Shown here piece by piece: positions 35,067-37,650 of a stretch of 37,650 bases of DNA (positions are counted from its first letter, which is position 1; every line of letters starts with the position of its first letter). This DNA is from an uncultured Pirellulaceae bacterium (GTDB lineage: Bacteria > Planctomycetota > Planctomycetia > Pirellulales > Pirellulaceae). A program made the translations under genes and the position numbers. The notes under the pieces were generated by a model, which was not told where the DNA came from, searched no databases, and saw only the letters and a program-made list of their open reading frames with translations. The stretch covers positions 1-37,650 of the forward strand of contig CAKZVF010000079.1 of assembly GCA_937921995.1 (NCBI GenBank), read 5' to 3'.

Positions 35067-35410
35067 GTTTGACCTGTGTGAGTTTGAGATGGAAGATTGA
35101 GATTTGAAAGTCCAATCATTCTAATATGTTCCACAGAGGCAATTAGTCCGTGAAGTTTGTTTTTGGGCGAGATTCCCGGGCGGGCAGCGGCAGCAATCAA
35201 GCAAAAGCGGCGCCAAACGTTGGGCAGAACGTGACAGGGATTCAAACCGAACGACATTTCACCGATGCCGAGGCAAAGGTTGCTAGAGCACTGGGCGATC
35301 GTCAGGCGATTTCACCGCTCGACACGCAATACAAGCAGATGCATGCTCAACGAGGTCCGTGTTTAAGTTAAACACAACCGCTGAAGTACCGTTGAAACAC
35401 CAAAAAGAAA

Positions 35411-35446
35411 GGCCAACACAACAAAAACGTTGCGTTGGCCATTTTT
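35411..35446 (-). terminator. Terminator downstream of the tRNA remnant
   Basis: On the minus strand GGCCAACGCAAC pairs with GTTGTGTTGGCC (one G-U) and is followed by TTTCTTTTT. On the plus strand the stem has one A-C mismatch and ends in ATTTTT. It starts only about 10 bp after the tRNA 3' end, as for a native tRNA terminator. Confidence 0.85.
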
Positions 35447-35649
35447 CAACTCCCCCGGTAGGGCTCGAACCTACGACAAAAACACTTGGAAACACCGACC
35501 AAACTGGTTTGGTGGTCCCACTGGTGGTCCCATCGGTGTCAGAAACGCGACTGTTGAATCTGTTTCGCCAACTACCCGAGCAAGAGCAGAGCCGGCTGAT
35601 TGACGAACTGGAAGCTTCACAACTTGAGCGTCAGCGCAACCTTGAATGA
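35446..35649 (+). pseudogene. Possible integrase C-terminal tail reading through the tRNA remnant
   Basis: Read on the plus strand, the tRNA remnant encodes STPPVGLEPTTKTLG, a phrase often produced when reading frames cross tRNA-derived attachment sites. The same frame continues to SETRLLNLFRQLPEQEQSRL IDELE-type helical sequence and stops at 35649. It resembles the tail that follows the attachment site in some planctomycete integrase genes, but no catalytic domain is present. It could equally be an accidental frame. Confidence 0.3.
35450..35477 (-). tRNA. tRNA 3' fragment (T-arm and acceptor strand only); likely attachment site
   Basis: The minus strand gives a T-arm with a 5-bp stem (GTAGG/CCTAC) and 7-base loop TTCGAGC, then acceptor strand CGGGGGA and discriminator G, with no encoded CCA. 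The sequence 5' of it has no anticodon or D-arm, so only the 3' third of a tRNA is present. With the terminator just beyond, this is the usual scar of integration at a tRNA 3' end. The isoacceptor cannot be told. Confidence 0.75.
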
Positions 35650-35984
35650 CGCGGCACCCACTGACGCTGACGCGGGTGTCATTGGGAAGTTGATAAAGGT
35701 CATGGTTTCAATCGACACTGAAAAACAGCTGTCTCCCAATCATTTTACGAGAGTTAAAGGGGGCAGGGACCAGAACGGTACCGGAACGAAATCCAAGCGT
35801 CATTGGCTGCTGCGAGTGTGGTTAGGTGCCTTACAATATCTCCAATCCATTAGGACGACACCAGCTGCACAAAACACTTGACTTTCAAAAAACGATACGC
35901 GAATATGATCTCCGGTCTCGAATGATTCGGTCCTCGAATCACGAAACCAGCTAAATTGGCCTTCTCGAGAAAAAGAATCACCAA

Positions 35985-37370
35985 ATGAATAGCCTACAGA
36001 TGATTGCCCGTGTTTCATTATGCTTACTGGGCTTGTTTGGGCTTACTCGATTTGTCAGTCCAGTTTCAGCTCAAGGTTTTGACGTAAGCACGTTGGTCGC
36101 AGGTGTCATTCTGACTTTCGATCACAACCCGATCTCGAACTTTCAGGACATTGACCAAAACTACGGGGACAACGTTACTTTGTCGCCAGACCTGCTCGGC
36201 CATGAATATGGCAGTATTTCAGGACTTGGTGATGGTTCAACGCCTAACGTGACACTGACTTACGGCCCGAATCAGCCAAGACTTTGGAGAACAGGCTATG
36301 GCGATCTGACCAATATCCTGTTCAACGACCTCGATGGGGATTCGTCATTGCAAATCGAACTTGCTGCTGACACAGGATTTGAAGTTGGCCTGTTCGGATT
36401 TGACCTTGCTTCGTTTATCCCTACTGGCCAAACCATTGAGGGACTTGAGGTTCGAGATGGAAACGGAAACATTCTTTTTTCTGTTGGTTCCACAGTCGTT
36501 TCAGGTACTACTCACAACGACTTCGATTTCCCTCTAGGTCTGTTTGCGTCTACTCTGGTTATTGATGTCGATTTGACTGGACTCGGTGCCGCAAGCGACG
36601 AGATTGGAATCGACAATATTAGCTTTGCTCAAAGAACGAGTGCCGCAACGGGTGTCATTCTGACTTTCGATCACAACCCAATCTTGAACTTTCAGGACAT
36701 TGATCAAAACTACGGGGACAACGCTACAGTATCGCCAGACCTTTTGGGCCATGAGTACGGCAGTATTTCAGGTCTTAATGACGGTTCAACACCGAACGTT
36801 ACGCTGACTTACGGTCCGAATCAGCCAAGACTTTGGACAACAGGCTATGGCGATCTGACCAATATCCTGTTCAACGACCTCGATGGGGATTCGTCATTGC
36901 AAATCGAACTTGCTGCTGACACCGGATTTGAAGTTGGCCTGTTCGGATTTGACCTCGCTTCGTTTATCCCTACTGGCCAGACCATTGAGGGACTTGAAGT
37001 TCAAGATGAAGACGGAAACATTCTTTTCTCTGTTGGTTCCACGGTCATTTCGGGCACTACACATAACGACTTCGATTTCCCATTAGGTCTGTTTGCGTCT
37101 ACTCTGGTTATTGATGTCGATTTGACTGGACTTGGCGGCGATAGCGACGAGGTTGGAATCGACAATATTAGCTTTGCCCAAAGAACGAGAGTTGCAACGC
37201 CGGTGCTTGGTGATGTCAATCTGGACGGCTCCGTCACCTTTCTCGACATTGCCCCATTCATTGCATTGCTTTCCAATCAAGAGTTTCAAGCCGAGGCAGA
37301 TATTGATCAGGATGGGGTTGTGAACTTCTTGGATATCGCTCCGTTTATTCAAATTCTGGCGACCAGCTAG
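35985..37370 (+). CDS. Secreted duplicated-domain protein with dockerin-type C-terminus
   Basis: 461 residues. A signal peptide (ARVSLCLLGLFGLTRFVSPV, then SAQG) is followed by two nearly identical 183-residue domains (about 40-222 and 223-405). Each begins GVILTFDHNP and contains GHEYGSISGL, TYGPNQPRLW, FNDLDGDSSLQIELAADTGF and DEIGIDNISFAQR-type ends. The beta-rich pattern suits a surface binding module. I do not recognise the family. The C-terminus has two calcium-binding dockerin-type repeats (GDVNLDGSVTFLDIAPFIAL and ADIDQDGVVNFLDIAPFIQI), common on planctomycete exported proteins. It lies on the far side of the tRNA remnant, probably within an acquired segment. Confidence 0.9.
   Translation: MNSLQMIARVSLCLLGLFGLTRFVSPVSAQGFDVSTLVAGVILTFDHNPISNFQDIDQNYGDNVTLSPDLLGHEYGSISGLGDGSTPNVTLTYGPNQPRLWRTGYGDLTNILFNDLDGDSSLQIELAADTGFEVGLFGFDLASFIPTGQTIEGLEVRDGNGNILFSVGSTVVSGTTHNDFDFPLGLFASTLVIDVDLTGLGAASDEIGIDNISFAQRTSAATGVILTFDHNPILNFQDIDQNYGDNATVSPDLLGHEYGSISGLNDGSTPNVTLTYGPNQPRLWTTGYGDLTNILFNDLDGDSSLQIELAADTGFEVGLFGFDLASFIPTGQTIEGLEVQDEDGNILFSVGSTVISGTTHNDFDFPLGLFASTLVIDVDLTGLGGDSDEVGIDNISFAQRTRVATPVLGDVNLDGSVTFLDIAPFIALLSNQEFQAEADIDQDGVVNFLDIAPFIQILATS
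36102..37199 (+). repeat. 549-bp direct tandem duplication inside the dockerin gene
   Basis: Unit 1 (36102-36650) and unit 2 (36651-37199) match at nearly all bases. Stretches such as the one spanning 36298-36380 and 36847-36929 are almost unchanged, and many differences are at third codon positions. The length is a multiple of three, so the frame is kept. Confidence 0.95.
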
Positions 37371-37488
37371 TTTTTCACCGATGCTTTTCCGCTGAAAATC
37401 ATTCTGTCATTCTGCTTTAAGAGATGATGCGAACCTGATTCGTGTTCCACTGTCAATTTACTATCGCATCAACCGACGGGGAATGACA

Positions 37489-37650
37489 ATGGCCATCTGT
37501 AAGCTTTGCAAATCAGACGCAAGCCTTCGAAACTCCCACATCATTCCAGAGCTGTGCTTTAAGCCGCTCTACGATGAAAAACACAGGGCGCAGGCGTTTC
37601 AGCTGAACGCAACCCCCAAAGGCTATGTCCAAAAAGGATTTCGCGAACGT
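37489..37650 (+). CDS. CxxC/SHIIP protein, N-terminal part (cut by the right edge)
   Basis: 54 visible codons from the ATG at 37489; another ATG two codons earlier (37483) sits too close to the GACGGGGA ribosome-binding site. MAICKLCKSDASLRNSHIIP shows a CxxC knuckle followed by SHIIPE, then LYDEKHRAQAFQLNAT. The CxLC plus SHIIP start is typical of a group of about 300-residue proteins found in genomic islands, sometimes compared to HNH nucleases. The catalytic part, if any, lies outside the window. The function is unproven. Confidence 0.7.
   Translation, partial: MAICKLCKSDASLRNSHIIPELCFKPLYDEKHRAQAFQLNATPKGYVQKGFRER

Larger units (their letters stand above)
35067..35984. other. 918-bp region without a convincing gene
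   Basis: It contains the bidirectional terminator at 35411-35446, the tRNA 3' remnant at 35450-35477 and a short integrase-tail-like frame at 35446-35649. Open frames at 35150-35371 and 35600-35881 have no start signals or recognisable sequence. GGTCCCACTGGTGGTCCCA near 35514-35532 is a small internal repeat. Confidence 0.6.

Noticed and set aside
35600..35881. 93-codon plus-strand frame
   Set aside because: No start signal and no protein-like pattern in the island-boundary region.

Overview
The window comes from a planctomycete, most likely of the Pirellulaceae (Rhodopirellula-like) group. This is inferred from gene content: a large membrane Ser/Thr kinase with an N-terminal zinc-finger motif next to an ECF sigma factor, a dockerin-type secreted protein, a PEP-CTERM protein, mostly weak Shine-Dalgarno signals and a moderate GC content. 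No rRNA, complete tRNA, transposase or CRISPR array was seen.

Region 1 (1-8.6 kb, all minus strand) is a phosphate and signalling block: ECF sigma factor, Ser/Thr kinase, PhoR-like histidine kinase, PstS, and PstC running off the left edge. A stretch of short hairpins lies between the Ser/Thr kinase and phoR. A phased TTAAC array (Pho-box-like) and three short tandem duplications lie between phoR and pstS.

Region 2 (8.8-12.4 kb, plus strand) is a red-light operon: heme oxygenase (biliverdin source), a bacteriophytochrome HWE kinase fused to a receiver, and a stand-alone receiver. A second photoreceptor lies at 17.8-23.1 kb. It is a 1737-residue CheB-CheR-PAS hybrid kinase containing a canonical LOV (blue-light, flavin) domain.

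Region 3 (12.5-32.2 kb) is a stress island: two DUF1328 membrane peptides, a Pmp3/YqaE peptide, a glycine-zipper protein, a membrane endonuclease/exonuclease/phosphatase protein, an SDR, a DUF2383 protein, CsrA, a DUF2945 protein, a DUF1295 membrane protein, an FAD disulfide reductase, a small unknown protein, and a DNA ligase/exonuclease repair pair. Read by eye, eleven of its transcription units are preceded by correctly oriented sigma-54 (-24/-12) promoters. The four divergent pairs each carry between them an exact 17-bp dyad TGN2CG-N5-CGN2CA, a candidate binding site for one unknown enhancer-binding protein. This apparent sigma-54 stress regulon, which includes the LOV kinase and csrA, is the main discovery candidate.

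Region 4 (32.7-37.65 kb) is accessory. It holds two unrecognised minus-strand genes, then a tRNA 3' remnant with its terminator (a likely island boundary). Beyond that are a secreted dockerin protein built from a very recent 549-bp duplication and the start of a CxxC/SHIIP protein cut by the right edge.
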